Shown here: positions 34,507 through 42,775 of the stretch, piece after piece
Layout: each line of letters opens with the position of its first letter
Position numbering within the stretch: the first letter of the stretch is position 1
NCBI RefSeq assembly: GCF_900101095.1
Contig: NZ_FNFM01000004.1
Coordinates: 372,001-436,000 of the forward strand
Direction of reading: 5' to 3'
Length of the DNA: 64,000 nt
DNA from: Actinopolyspora mzabensis
Lineage (GTDB): Bacteria; Actinomycetota; Actinomycetes; Mycobacteriales; Pseudonocardiaceae
Position numbers and translations under genes: made by a program
The notes under the pieces: model-generated
What the model saw: only the letters and a program-made list of their open reading frames with translations
Told to the model about the DNA's origin: nothing
Databases searched by the model: none

Positions 34507-35751
34507 TCACCGTCCGGAGGACTGGTTTGAATCCCGCAGGACCATTGCGGAGTTGAAGCCGCCGATTCCCCGGGCGATCACCAGGCAGTTACGGACACCT
34601 GCCCTCGACTCGCGCTTTTCCGACACCAGGTCGATGTCGTATTCGTCGGCGATGCGGACATTCGGCGTCGGAGGGATGACGCCGTCCCGCATCGCGAGGA
34701 AAGCAGTGGCAACGTCCAACGAGGCGGCCCCGGAACCGAGTCGCCCGGTCGTCGTCTTCGGAGCGGTTACCGGGACTCCGCGGACACCGAACACCTTGGT
34801 GAGGGCCTCGGCCTCCGCCCGGTCCAGTTCGGGCACCGCGGCCGCGTCGGCGAACACGAGGTCGATCTCGGCAGGATCCGCGTCCGCGTTACGGAGTGCC
34901 TGCTCGATCGCCTTCTGCAGACTGGTCGCGCTCTCCACCCCGGCTCCGGGGTCGATGGTGGCTGCGTACCCCGAGATCTCGCCGTAGACGTTCGGCGCAC
35001 GTCGCTCGTGGGCGCTGGCGAGATCCTCCATGATGACCAGCGCCCCGCCTTCGCCGGGCACGTGTCCCGCGGCTTCCGCGTCGAAGGGGAGGTACGCCCG
35101 ATTCGGGTCGCTGCTGGTGCTCAACCTCCGGCTTGTCAGCTGAGCGGTCCAACCCCACGGGCACAGCGAGGCGTCGATACCACCCGAGACGATCATCCGC
35201 GTGCCCTTGCGGATTTGGCGCCTCGCCTGGGCGATGGCGTCCAGCCCCCCGGCCTGGTCACTGACGACCACCCCGCTGGGGCCGCGCATGCCGTTGCGGA
35301 TCGAGATCTGACCGCTGTTTACCGCGTAGAACCAGGCGAAGGATTGGTACGCGCTGACGTATTGCCCTCCCTGACTCCAGAGATTTCGCAGTTCGTTCTC
35401 ACCGAACTCGAAACCACCGGACGAGCTGGCGGTCACCACCCCCATCTCGTACTCGTCGAACTCGCTCGGTTGTGTTCTCGCGTCGGCGAAAGCGCAGTCG
35501 GTACCCACCAGAGCCAGCTGCGTCATGCGATCGGTTTGCGAGATGATTCTGCTGGTGAGGTGTTCTTCCGGGACGAATCCCTTCACCTCGCCGGCGAGTC
35601 GGGAGGGATACTGCGACGGATCGAAGTGGGAAATCCGTCCTATACCGGATACACCCTCGCGGACGGATTCCCAATAGTTCCGGTTCCCGAGCCCGTTGGG
35701 TGCCGCGATTCCCAGGCCGGTCACGACGACGCTACTGTTCCTGCCGTTCAT
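34507..35751 (-). CDS. ketosynthase beta / chain length factor
   Basis: 414 residues from the ATG at 35751, which overlaps the KS-alpha stop as ATGA (35748-35751). The KS active-site Cys is replaced by Gln166 in [11 protein letters not shown], the diagnostic change of chain length factors. It partners KS-alpha and sets the chain at ten acetate units in angucycline clusters; that length is inferred from the cluster type. The C-terminus ends [11 protein letters not shown] as usual. Confidence 0.96.
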   Translation of the reverse strand: MNGRNSSVVVTGLGIAAPNGLGNRNYWESVREGVSGIGRISHFDPSQYPSRLAGEVKGFVPEEHLTSRIISQTDRMTQLALVGTDCAFADARTQPSEFDEYEMGVVTASSSGGFEFGENELRNLWSQGGQYVSAYQSFAWFYAVNSGQISIRNGMRGPSGVVVSDQAGGLDAIAQARRQIRKGTRMIVSGGIDASLCPWGWTAQLTSRRLSTSSDPNRAYLPFDAEAAGHVPGEGGALVIMEDLASAHERRAPNVYGEISGYAATIDPGAGVESATSLQKAIEQALRNADADPAEIDLVFADAAAVPELDRAEAEALTKVFGVRGVPVTAPKTTTGRLGSGAASLDVATAFLAMRDGVIPPTPNVRIADEYDIDLVSEKRESRAGVRNCLVIARGIGGFNSAMVLRDSNQSSGR

Positions 35752-37019
35752 GCCCCACTCCTTTCCGGGCTGGTGAGCACCATGGCGCTCTGAAATCCGC
35801 CGAAGCCGCTCCCCACCGACAAGACGGCGTCGGTCGGGTGCTCGCGCGCTGCAAGCGGTACGTAATCCAGATCGCACTCCGGGTCGGACGTGTGCAGGTT
35901 GGCGGTCGGTGGAACCACGTCGTGCTCGATGGCCAACGCGGAAGCGGCCACCTCGATCGACCCGATGGCACCCAGCGAGTGGCCGACCATCGACTTGATC
36001 GAACTCACCGGGACGCGATACGCGTGCTCGCCGAGGCTGCGCTTGAAGGCGGCGGTTTCGTGCCGGTCGTTCTGCTTGGTGCCCGAGCCGTGCGCGTTGA
36101 CGTAGTCGATCCGCTCCGGTGCCATTCGCGCCTCGTCGATGGCGACCCGTATCGCCTCTGCCATCTCCCGACCGTCGGAACGCAGCCCGGTCATGTGGTA
36201 GGCGTTGCACCGGGAGGCATAGCCTGCGATCTCGGCGTAGACATGAGCACCGCGGCTCCTGGCACTTTCCAAGTCCTCCAGTACGAATACCGCGGCACCC
36301 TCGCCCAGCACGAATCCGCTGCGCGTCCCGTCGAACGGACGTGAGGCGTGCTCGGGATCCTGGTTGCGCGGGGTTGTCGCCTTGATCGCGTCGAAGCAGG
36401 CGACCGTGATCGGCGAGATGGGAGCGTCGGTCGCCCCCGCGATCATCACGTCGGCGGAGCCCTCCCGGATCAGTTCGGTGGCGTGACCGACGGCGTCGAG
36501 CCCCGACGTGCACCCGGTCGACACCACAGTGCTGGGACCCTGCGCACCCAGTGCTCCGGCGACTTCTGCGGTGAACGAGCTGGGAACGAAGTAGTTGTAC
36601 AGATGTGGGACCGCGTACTCGTGGTCGACCAGTTTCAGTCGCCCGCCATCGCTGACGGTGCGGTACTCCCAGTCCAGACCCGTGGTAGCTCCGACGGCAC
36701 TGCCGATGGTCACGCCGATGCGATACGGATCCACGTCGGAGAACGGAAGTCCGCTGTCCGCCGCCGCTTCTCGTGCCGTGACGACCGCGAACTGCGCTGC
36801 CCGATCCATGCGCCTGGTTTCCTGCGGGGTGAGCCCGGCCTGCTCCGGATCGAAGTCGACCTCGGCCGCGCACTGGGAACGGAAATCGGATGGGTCGAAG
36901 AAGCTGATGCGTCGCGTGGCCGTGCGGCCGTCGCTCAGCAGACTCCAGAAGTTCTTGGTACCCACCGCGCCCGGCGCGGTCACCCCGATTCCGGTAATCG
37001 CTACACGTCCCTCGGTCAC
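35748..37019 (-). CDS. ketosynthase alpha
   Basis: 423 residues. Active-site Cys170 in [16 protein letters not shown], His310 in [12 protein letters not shown] and His347 in [12 protein letters not shown] complete the Cys-His-His triad. It condenses malonyl units on the ACP. The start overlaps the upstream cyclase stop (37016-37019) and its stop overlaps KS-beta, so the three are made in fixed ratio. Confidence 0.97.
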   Translation of the reverse strand: MTEGRVAITGIGVTAPGAVGTKNFWSLLSDGRTATRRISFFDPSDFRSQCAAEVDFDPEQAGLTPQETRRMDRAAQFAVVTAREAAADSGLPFSDVDPYRIGVTIGSAVGATTGLDWEYRTVSDGGRLKLVDHEYAVPHLYNYFVPSSFTAEVAGALGAQGPSTVVSTGCTSGLDAVGHATELIREGSADVMIAGATDAPISPITVACFDAIKATTPRNQDPEHASRPFDGTRSGFVLGEGAAVFVLEDLESARSRGAHVYAEIAGYASRCNAYHMTGLRSDGREMAEAIRVAIDEARMAPERIDYVNAHGSGTKQNDRHETAAFKRSLGEHAYRVPVSSIKSMVGHSLGAIGSIEVAASALAIEHDVVPPTANLHTSDPECDLDYVPLAAREHPTDAVLSVGSGFGGFQSAMVLTSPERSGA

Positions 37020-37342
37020 AGCGCGCTCCAGTGGTAGAAGCGCTCGGCCATCGCGTCCTTCGGCGAGCGCCAGGTGGAAGGGTCGTAGGCGTTGATGTGG
37101 GGCTTGAGGTTCTCGCTGATGTCCACGAATCGCTGGTCGTTCTTGGCCGACTCGATCCGTTCACCGCCGTCGTCCGAGTCGAAGTCCTGCAAGTGGAAGT
37201 AAAGTCCCCTGTAGGTGAAAAGCTGGCGCCGGCGAGTTCCCATCCGGTGCGGCATGTCGCTCTCGTCGAACGCGGAGAAGAGTTCGGCGACCTCTTCCGC
37301 GGACTGTGGCTCCATCCGAGCCACGATCAACGTGCTGTGCAT
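37016..37342 (-). CDS. TcmI-like polyketide cyclase (PgaF/JadI type)
   Basis: 108 residues from the ATG at 37342, after aaggagaaacagg. It has the ferredoxin-like dimeric barrel of TcmI cyclases: opening [19 protein letters not shown], central [18 protein letters not shown], and C-terminal [15 protein letters not shown]. In angucycline clusters this enzyme directs closure of the last rings into the angular benz[a]anthracene skeleton. Position between the oxygenase and KS-alpha agrees. Confidence 0.94.
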   Translation of the reverse strand: MHSTLIVARMEPQSAEEVAELFSAFDESDMPHRMGTRRRQLFTYRGLYFHLQDFDSDDGGERIESAKNDQRFVDISENLKPHINAYDPSTWRSPKDAMAERFYHWSAL

Positions 37343-37364
37343 CCTGTTTCTCCTTGTCCGTGAC

Positions 37365-38834
37365 TTACCTGGCTGGGCCGAACCAGCGATCCAGCGCCGT
37401 GGGCAGGTCGTGGTGACTGCCCGGAGCCGCCCAGACGACGTAGCCGTCTGGCCGGATGAGGATCGCCGTGGTGGAGGCCAGCGGACTGTCGTCCGACAAT
37501 TCGTCCGCGGTCGCGGTAACGACGTCGATGCGGTCGGACCAGCCCGAGGCTCGACTGCGGAGCACCGAGTTGTCGGTGAGGTCGAGCAGAACCCCGCGTC
37601 CCCGGTGCAGCAGTTCCGTGCTGCTGGTACGGCTACCGTTCCTCGCCAGTTCCAATCGCGGCATGCGTAACCCGAGCAGGGGATGGCTGCCGTTCCCGAC
37701 GTCGTAGCGGATGTCCAGGCCGCTGACCATCGCGGCGAAGTAGCGGCTGACCTCGTCGTACTGGACCAGTTCGGAGAAGACGTCCCGCAGCGGCTGCATC
37801 TCCGGGCCACTGAGAAACAGCAATCCCTGGGCCTGGGTGTTCATCAACAGGCGTCGTCCCACCGCGTGCCGCTCGTCGTGATAGGTGTCAAGCAGCTCGA
37901 GCGGAGCGGTACCACCGATCACGGCAGCGAGCTTCCAGCCGAGATTGACCGAGTCCTGGATGCTGGCGTTCATGCCCTGGCCCCCGGCGGGGAGGTGGAT
38001 GTGTGCCGCATCGCCGGAGAGCAGTACCCGGCCACGGCGGTACTCGGTCACCTGCCGGGTGGCGTCCCCGAACGCGCTGACCCACACCGGTTCGGCGTGA
38101 GAGATGTCGATGCCGGTCAATCTCTTCCAGGCATCGGCGACCTCGGCGAACGGAGGCGACTCGCTGCGGCGCTGCGGGGGCCTGTCGCGTTCGCAGACGA
38201 TGATCCGCGTCACTCCGCCGGGCAGCTGCCCAACCATAACCATGCCGCCGGGAAGCGATTCCCCGATCATTCGTGGTTCCAGTTCGACACCGCGCAGATC
38301 GGCCAGGAACATTTCCATCGTGGCCGCGGTTCCGGGGAAGTCGAATCCCGCTGCCTTCCGGACGGTGCTTCTACCACCGTCGCAACCGACGAGCCAGCCG
38401 GTGCGCAGAGTCTGCTCACCCTCCGGGGAACGAACCGTGACGGATACCTCGTCCCCCTCGTCCTGGAACGAGACGAGTTCGTTTCCTCGGCGAATGTCGG
38501 TCCCCAGCTCGCGCGCCCAGTCCTCGAGCACCGATTCCGTGGTGGATTGCGGGATGGTCTTGGCGGCCTGGTGGGCACCCTCGAGAACGCCGAAATCAAC
38601 CGGGATACCGCCGAAATGCCCCTGATTGCTGGTTTCGATCTCACCGAACCGTGGCAGCAGACCCCGCTGGTCGAACACTTCCATGGTTCGTGACGTGAAA
38701 CCAAGTCCACGGGATTCGCCGGTGGGATTCTCGAGTCGTTCGACGACGATGACGTCCACTCCCGCGAGACGTAGCTCACCGGCGAGCATGAGTCCGGCCG
38801 GTCCGGCGCCGACCACTATGACTGGTGCGTCCAT
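37365..38834 (-). CDS. angucycline C12 FAD monooxygenase (PgaE/UrdE/JadH type)
   Basis: 489 residues from the ATG at 38834 with gaggagaggtac upstream. GAGPAG at 9-14, NADPH/FAD DG motif in LVGCDGGRSTVRKAAGFDFP, and RVLLSGDAAHIHLPAGGQ identify the aromatic hydroxylase family. The C-terminal thioredoxin-like domain is complete (about 400-489), unlike in the fusion protein. It hydroxylates C12 and, in PgaE, also C12b of prejadomycin-type intermediates. It is the first gene of the long operon. Confidence 0.94.
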   Translation of the reverse strand: MDAPVIVVGAGPAGLMLAGELRLAGVDVIVVERLENPTGESRGLGFTSRTMEVFDQRGLLPRFGEIETSNQGHFGGIPVDFGVLEGAHQAAKTIPQSTTESVLEDWARELGTDIRRGNELVSFQDEGDEVSVTVRSPEGEQTLRTGWLVGCDGGRSTVRKAAGFDFPGTAATMEMFLADLRGVELEPRMIGESLPGGMVMVGQLPGGVTRIIVCERDRPPQRRSESPPFAEVADAWKRLTGIDISHAEPVWVSAFGDATRQVTEYRRGRVLLSGDAAHIHLPAGGQGMNASIQDSVNLGWKLAAVIGGTAPLELLDTYHDERHAVGRRLLMNTQAQGLLFLSGPEMQPLRDVFSELVQYDEVSRYFAAMVSGLDIRYDVGNGSHPLLGLRMPRLELARNGSRTSSTELLHRGRGVLLDLTDNSVLRSRASGWSDRIDVVTATADELSDDSPLASTTAILIRPDGYVVWAAPGSHHDLPTALDRWFGPAR

Positions 38835-39877
38835 GTACCTCTCCTCGTGAAGTGTTGAACAGCATGGGATCGTGGCAACGTGGATCAACCGGCTCGGTAG
38901 TCGCCGTAGGCGGTAAAGAATTGAAAAAATCAATTCGTTGCGACGCCGTGATCTGGTTTCTGCTCTGAGGGAGACCCGATTCGGCCTGCTGTCTCGTTTC
39001 GAGGTTGTTGTTTCTCGCGGATACGAAAATCTTCACCCGTTTCGCTGTCGGTGTCAATCGATCCGTCGAGGGGTGGTGCTCAATTTTCTGCAAAGACTTC
39101 GTCGATCGGTTCTCTGTTCACGGTCCAGCTTTGTTGACAACGTATGCGGGGGAGGCGCGCCGTTTGCGTGTCGCCCCGGAGGTCGATTGCCATGTTATTT
39201 CGATTTCGGCGGCGAAGCAATCCCCGGATTGTGAACGGAAGTACAATACTTTGTCAAAAACAAAAAGTGAGATTGCGTAAACTCTGTGTTCGGAAACTAA
39301 AAATCTTTGTCAGAAATCATGCCGTTGCGGTGTTTCGGGTGAACGTGCGGCTGTCGGTGTCGTGTGGTCCGCGGGGCGCCCCGCGGAGGTCCGATTCCGA
39401 GTGACTGATGCACCTGGTCCGAAGCTCTCCTCGGGGCTGGGATCCCCGGATCATCGACCTCGGGTTCGTGTCCGACCCCGGCCGGTTGGAACCGGCGATG
39501 AGCTGCAGGAGGGCGAATCGCTCGAAACGGTCGGCCAGTGGGGCGGGATCCGCATCACCCCGCGGTACCGCTCGGACCTTCGGTCGGTTCCAGCCGTGGA
39601 CGCCGCGGAGTGTTCATTTCCCGCGGTAACGCTCGACGGCGAGCCGGTTGCTGCGATCGGGCTCGTCCGGGGCCGTCGTTGGCCCGAACCGTCCCGGAGT
39701 AGTCGTGACCGCTTTCAGTCGTACCGGTACGCGAAGGAACCCGTCGTATCGTACGGTTCCGGCCGTTCGGAGGAGATCGCCGAATCCTCCCGGTCGGGGC
39801 AAGTGATCACTGTGGACTGCCGCGTCTGTGTTCGTGTGTTCGTTCCGGCCGTGTGCCGCGCAGTGGCCTTCGTCCGG
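38835..39877 (-). promoter_or_regulatory. 1.04-kb non-coding leader region of the polyketide operon
   Basis: No gene with proper codon bias is visible between the oxygenase start and the regulator stop. About 38910-39340 is much richer in A+T than the rest of the cluster. ctttgtca occurs at 39249-39256 and 39305-39312 (TGACAAAG on the operon strand), and a further ctttgttgaca at about 39129. These direct repeats are candidates for activator sites. A 12-bp palindrome, cgtaccggtacg, lies at 39720-39731 nearer the regulator's end. Confidence 0.5.
38918..38936. promoter_or_regulatory. palindrome GAATTGA-n5-TCAATTC before the polyketide operon
   Basis: Perfect 7-bp arms around aaaaa, 84 bp upstream of the first start codon of the operon (38834). 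Position and symmetry suggest a binding site for a dimeric regulator, perhaps the JadR1-like protein encoded upstream. Confidence 0.5.
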
Positions 39878-40573
39878 TCACAACGCCGCGTGTTGCTTCT
39901 TCCGCTCCGCCTCGAATTGGAAGCCGACTCCCCGGACGGTGCGGATCCAGTCGTTGGATCCCAGCTTGTTCCGCAGCGTGCTCATGTGCGTGTCGATGGT
40001 GCGGCTGACCCTGGTGCCCATGTTGTCCGCGACAGGGTCCCCCCAGATCTCGGCCATCAGTTTCTGTCGCGAAATCACGGCGCTTGGTCTGCTGGCCAGG
40101 TAGTGGAGTAGTTCGAACTCCTTCCTGGTCAGATTTACCGGCTGGTTGTCGACTCTTACCTCCCTTGTTGCGGCGTCGATCTCCAAGGGGCCTCGGACCA
40201 GGTAGGAGTTGGGGTTTCCCGTGTTCACACGTCGCATGACCGCGTCGATTCGAGCCAACAGTTCCCGGAAGCCGTACGGTTTGCTCAGGCAGTCGTCCGA
40301 ACCGGCCTGTAGTCCGAGGATCTTGTCCGATTCCGTGCTGCATCTGGTAAAAGCGATGATCGGTATATCGGAGGCCGTCCTGATGTTGCGGCAGACCTCC
40401 AGTCCGTCCATGTCCCAAAGTTCCAGGTCGAGCAGTACGAGATCCGCTTCCTGGTATGCCTCGAGCGCCTGGTTACCAGTGTGGACAGCCACCGCTTCGT
40501 GCCCGTGGTTGCGCAGGCCGTCGACTATGGATGCTGCTGCGGTTTTTTCACTCTCCGTCACAAGCAGATGCAT
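39878..40573 (-). CDS. atypical OmpR-type regulator (JadR1/LndI-like)
   Basis: 231 residues from the ATG at 40573. The receiver domain has phospho-type Asp49 (VLLDLELWDMDG) and Lys in CLSKPYGFREL, but the usual acidic pair near residue 8 is TESEK, not DD. The C-terminal winged helix reads VNLTRKEFELLHYLASRPSA with TIDTHMSTLRNKLGS and IRTVRGVGFQFE. No partner kinase is present. JadR1 and LndI, the pathway activators of jadomycin and landomycin, have this architecture, and JadR1 is known to respond to the end product rather than phosphorylation. The same role is inferred for the operon starting at 38834. Confidence 0.9.
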   Translation of the reverse strand: MHLLVTESEKTAAASIVDGLRNHGHEAVAVHTGNQALEAYQEADLVLLDLELWDMDGLEVCRNIRTASDIPIIAFTRCSTESDKILGLQAGSDDCLSKPYGFRELLARIDAVMRRVNTGNPNSYLVRGPLEIDAATREVRVDNQPVNLTRKEFELLHYLASRPSAVISRQKLMAEIWGDPVADNMGTRVSRTIDTHMSTLRNKLGSNDWIRTVRGVGFQFEAERKKQHAAL

Positions 40574-41326
40574 CGTTGGCTCCCGGATTCGCGTCGTTCC
40601 TGTCTGGTTGACATCGGAGCTCTCTGCGTGTTCAAGCTGTTGCCCCTCAGTGGGACCAGCATACAAACCATCTATGCGGTTTTCAATGAAAAACCGGTCT
40701 CCCGGTATTTTTGCTCGCTGTGGTGGACCCCGCTGCTCAGGAAGGAGTAGCGGAATTCGCCTCACTCCGTATCGCGTGTGGTGCTGCGGTCCGTTCGGTG
40801 TCGTCGGGACCGAGCCCATGGCTGTCCGCGCACGTGCTGCTGCCAGTCTCGGAACTCGGGCCGGAATCCGTGTTGCCGCCGATGCGTTCGCCGCTTTCTC
40901 CTGCAGCCACTACGAGTGCCGCGCTTGCCCCGCCGCCCACGTGCCTCCGGGCGGCATGCCGCGGTTCCCCGTGGTTGAAATTGGTGCGGAGCCTCGTCGC
41001 TTGGATCGAACGAGGCCTTCAGCGGGACACGGATCGGCGAGCGCGATCTTCGGCGCGCTGCGTGCTGACCTCAGCGCAGCCTTTTCCCGAGCGCCCGGCA
41101 CGCGGTCGAAACCTCGGTACGCCCCTCCGGGCGCGGCAAGCTCGTGGAAATCTCGAGTACCGTCCCGCGTCGTTCACCGGACCGATCGGCGGAATTTCCG
41201 AGTGGTGCACCGGAACGACGTTGCCGGCGTCGGTCGGTCACTCGCACCGAATCGATCGCTCCCGCAGCTCCGGCTCGTATCCGGGACGCAACATGCCCGG
41301 TCGAGGTTTTCGTGCTCGGACCGGCG
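40574..41326. other. 750-bp region upstream of the regulator, no gene
   Basis: Open frames here show poor codon bias. The part nearest the regulator (40640-40740) is AT-rich and holds the palindrome at 40677-40696. The remainder shows nothing I can interpret. Confidence 0.4.
40677..40696. promoter_or_regulatory. palindrome CGGTTTT-n6-AAAACCG before the regulator gene
   Basis: Perfect 7-bp arms around caatga, about 104 bp upstream of the regulator start (40573). It may serve autoregulation, known for JadR1-type proteins. The sequence differs from the palindrome at 38918, so one protein may not bind both. Confidence 0.4.
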
Positions 41327-41353
41327 GGTGTCCGGGCAACCCATCCGGACACC
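41327..41353 (-). terminator. hairpin after the MFS gene
   Basis: ggtgtccgg (41327-41335) pairs perfectly with ccggacacc (41345-41353), starting 5 bp after the MFS stop. Confidence 0.6.
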
Positions 41354-41357
41354 GTGC

Positions 41358-42731
41358 TCACTTCGAGTGTTCTCCGTGCCGCGCCGTTCTGGTCGAGCTG
41401 TCGGAGCGCATCGTCAGCATCGCCGCGCAGAAAACGGCAGCAAGAACCGAGAGACCACCACCGATCAGCAGTGGTGAGCGGGCGTCCAAGTGCTCGGCGG
41501 TCCAGCCCGCCAGGGTACTCCCGAGCGGAGTACCTCCTAGTAGTAAAAGCATGTACAACGCCATCACTCGACCGCGTAGCGCGGAATCGACCGAAAGCTG
41601 GATGGTGTTGTTCGCCGTCAGGATGAACGTCATCTGCGCCGCCCCGACGGCGATCAGCGCTGCTCCGAACGTCCCCGCGTCCGGTGCCAGCGCAGCCAGT
41701 ATTTCCAACAATCCGAAGGCCAGGGCACTGCCCACCAACAGACGTAGTCGTGGCCCGCTTCGGCCACTGCGCCAAGCGGCCAGTGCGGCCCCGCTCAGCG
41801 TTCCGATGGCAAGCATGGTGTGCAGCAGTCCGAAACCGTCCGAACCGAGCAGGAACACTTTTTCGGCCATCACCGCCAGTGAGGTGTTGAACGTTGTTCC
41901 GAACGTGCCGATACAGCAGACCAGCAGTAGCACCAGCATCAGTTCGCTGCGATGACGTACGTAGCGAATCCCCTCGACGAGCTGTCCGCGTTTTCGGGAG
42001 CCGTCGCTGTCGCTGCGAATCCCGTCTTTGTCCATAGTAGCCAGCGTCGCGACGACCGCTACGAGGCTGAGCGCATTGAGCAGGAACAACCATCCCGTTC
42101 CGATGAGGGTGATGAGGTATCCGGCGATGGCAGGGCCCACCACCCGGCAGGAGTTCACGATCATGGAATTCAGGGCGACAGCGTTTCCGACCTGCTCCTG
42201 TCCGACCATCTCCATCACGAATGACTGCCGCACCGGCATCTCCAGGGCTCCGCAGCAACCGAGCCCGAAGCACAGTACGTAGACCTGCCAGAGTTGGACG
42301 AGCTCGGCCAGATCCAGTGTGCCCAGCACCAGTGCGCAGCCGCCGATCCCGTACTGCAACGACATCAGCAGTCGTCGTTTGTCGAGCCGGTCGGCCAGCA
42401 CTCCCGCCCACAGCGTCAGCAGCGGCATCGGCAGGAACTGCAGAGCCACTGCCACGCCGAGTGCCACCGGACTGCCGCCGGAGATCTCCAGCACCAGCCA
42501 GTCCTGGGCGATACGTTGGATCCACGTCCCGAGCAGGGAGACGACCTGTCCTCCTGCGTAGAGTCGGAAGTTCCCGACCCGCAGTGAGGCGAACATCGCC
42601 CACGAGCGTTCTCGCCGCTCCCCGCCCACCCCGTCGTGGGGTTGCGCTCGCTCCTGCTTCCCACGCGCCGGAACGTTGGTCACTTCCTTGGACAATTTTC
42701 CGCCCCGAGTGCCTCTTGTGTCGCTCCCCAT
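41358..42731 (-). CDS. MFS exporter (MFS_3/enterobactin-exporter-like)
   Basis: 457 residues, 12 membrane spans preceded by about 45 hydrophilic residues. Span 1 follows FRLYAGGQVVSLLGTWIQ, and the loop motif GVLADRLDKRRLL sits between spans 2 and 3, as in the MFS_3 group to which EntS and macrolide pumps belong. The start ATG at 42731 is preceded only by a weak ggggcg; an internal ATG (AMFASLRVG) near residue 46 is possible. It is the second candidate angucycline exporter and lies 44 bp after the questin-oxidase-like gene. Confidence 0.88.
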   Translation of the reverse strand: MGSDTRGTRGGKLSKEVTNVPARGKQERAQPHDGVGGERRERSWAMFASLRVGNFRLYAGGQVVSLLGTWIQRIAQDWLVLEISGGSPVALGVAVALQFLPMPLLTLWAGVLADRLDKRRLLMSLQYGIGGCALVLGTLDLAELVQLWQVYVLCFGLGCCGALEMPVRQSFVMEMVGQEQVGNAVALNSMIVNSCRVVGPAIAGYLITLIGTGWLFLLNALSLVAVVATLATMDKDGIRSDSDGSRKRGQLVEGIRYVRHRSELMLVLLLVCCIGTFGTTFNTSLAVMAEKVFLLGSDGFGLLHTMLAIGTLSGAALAAWRSGRSGPRLRLLVGSALAFGLLEILAALAPDAGTFGAALIAVGAAQMTFILTANNTIQLSVDSALRGRVMALYMLLLLGGTPLGSTLAGWTAEHLDARSPLLIGGGLSVLAAVFCAAMLTMRSDSSTRTARHGEHSK

Positions 42732-42775
42732 CGCCCCGGCACGTGCGTGCGGGTTCGGCTCGCGGCCCGCATCCG

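Noticed and set aside
34507-37164. 885-codon frame that joins KS-beta to an upstream extension
   Set aside because: The upstream part is an out-of-phase reading of KS-alpha. The true KS-beta start is the ATG at 35751 overlapping the KS-alpha stop.
39362-40111. 249-codon + strand frame between operon leader and regulator
   Set aside because: It has poor codon bias in its first half and is antisense to the regulator in its second half.
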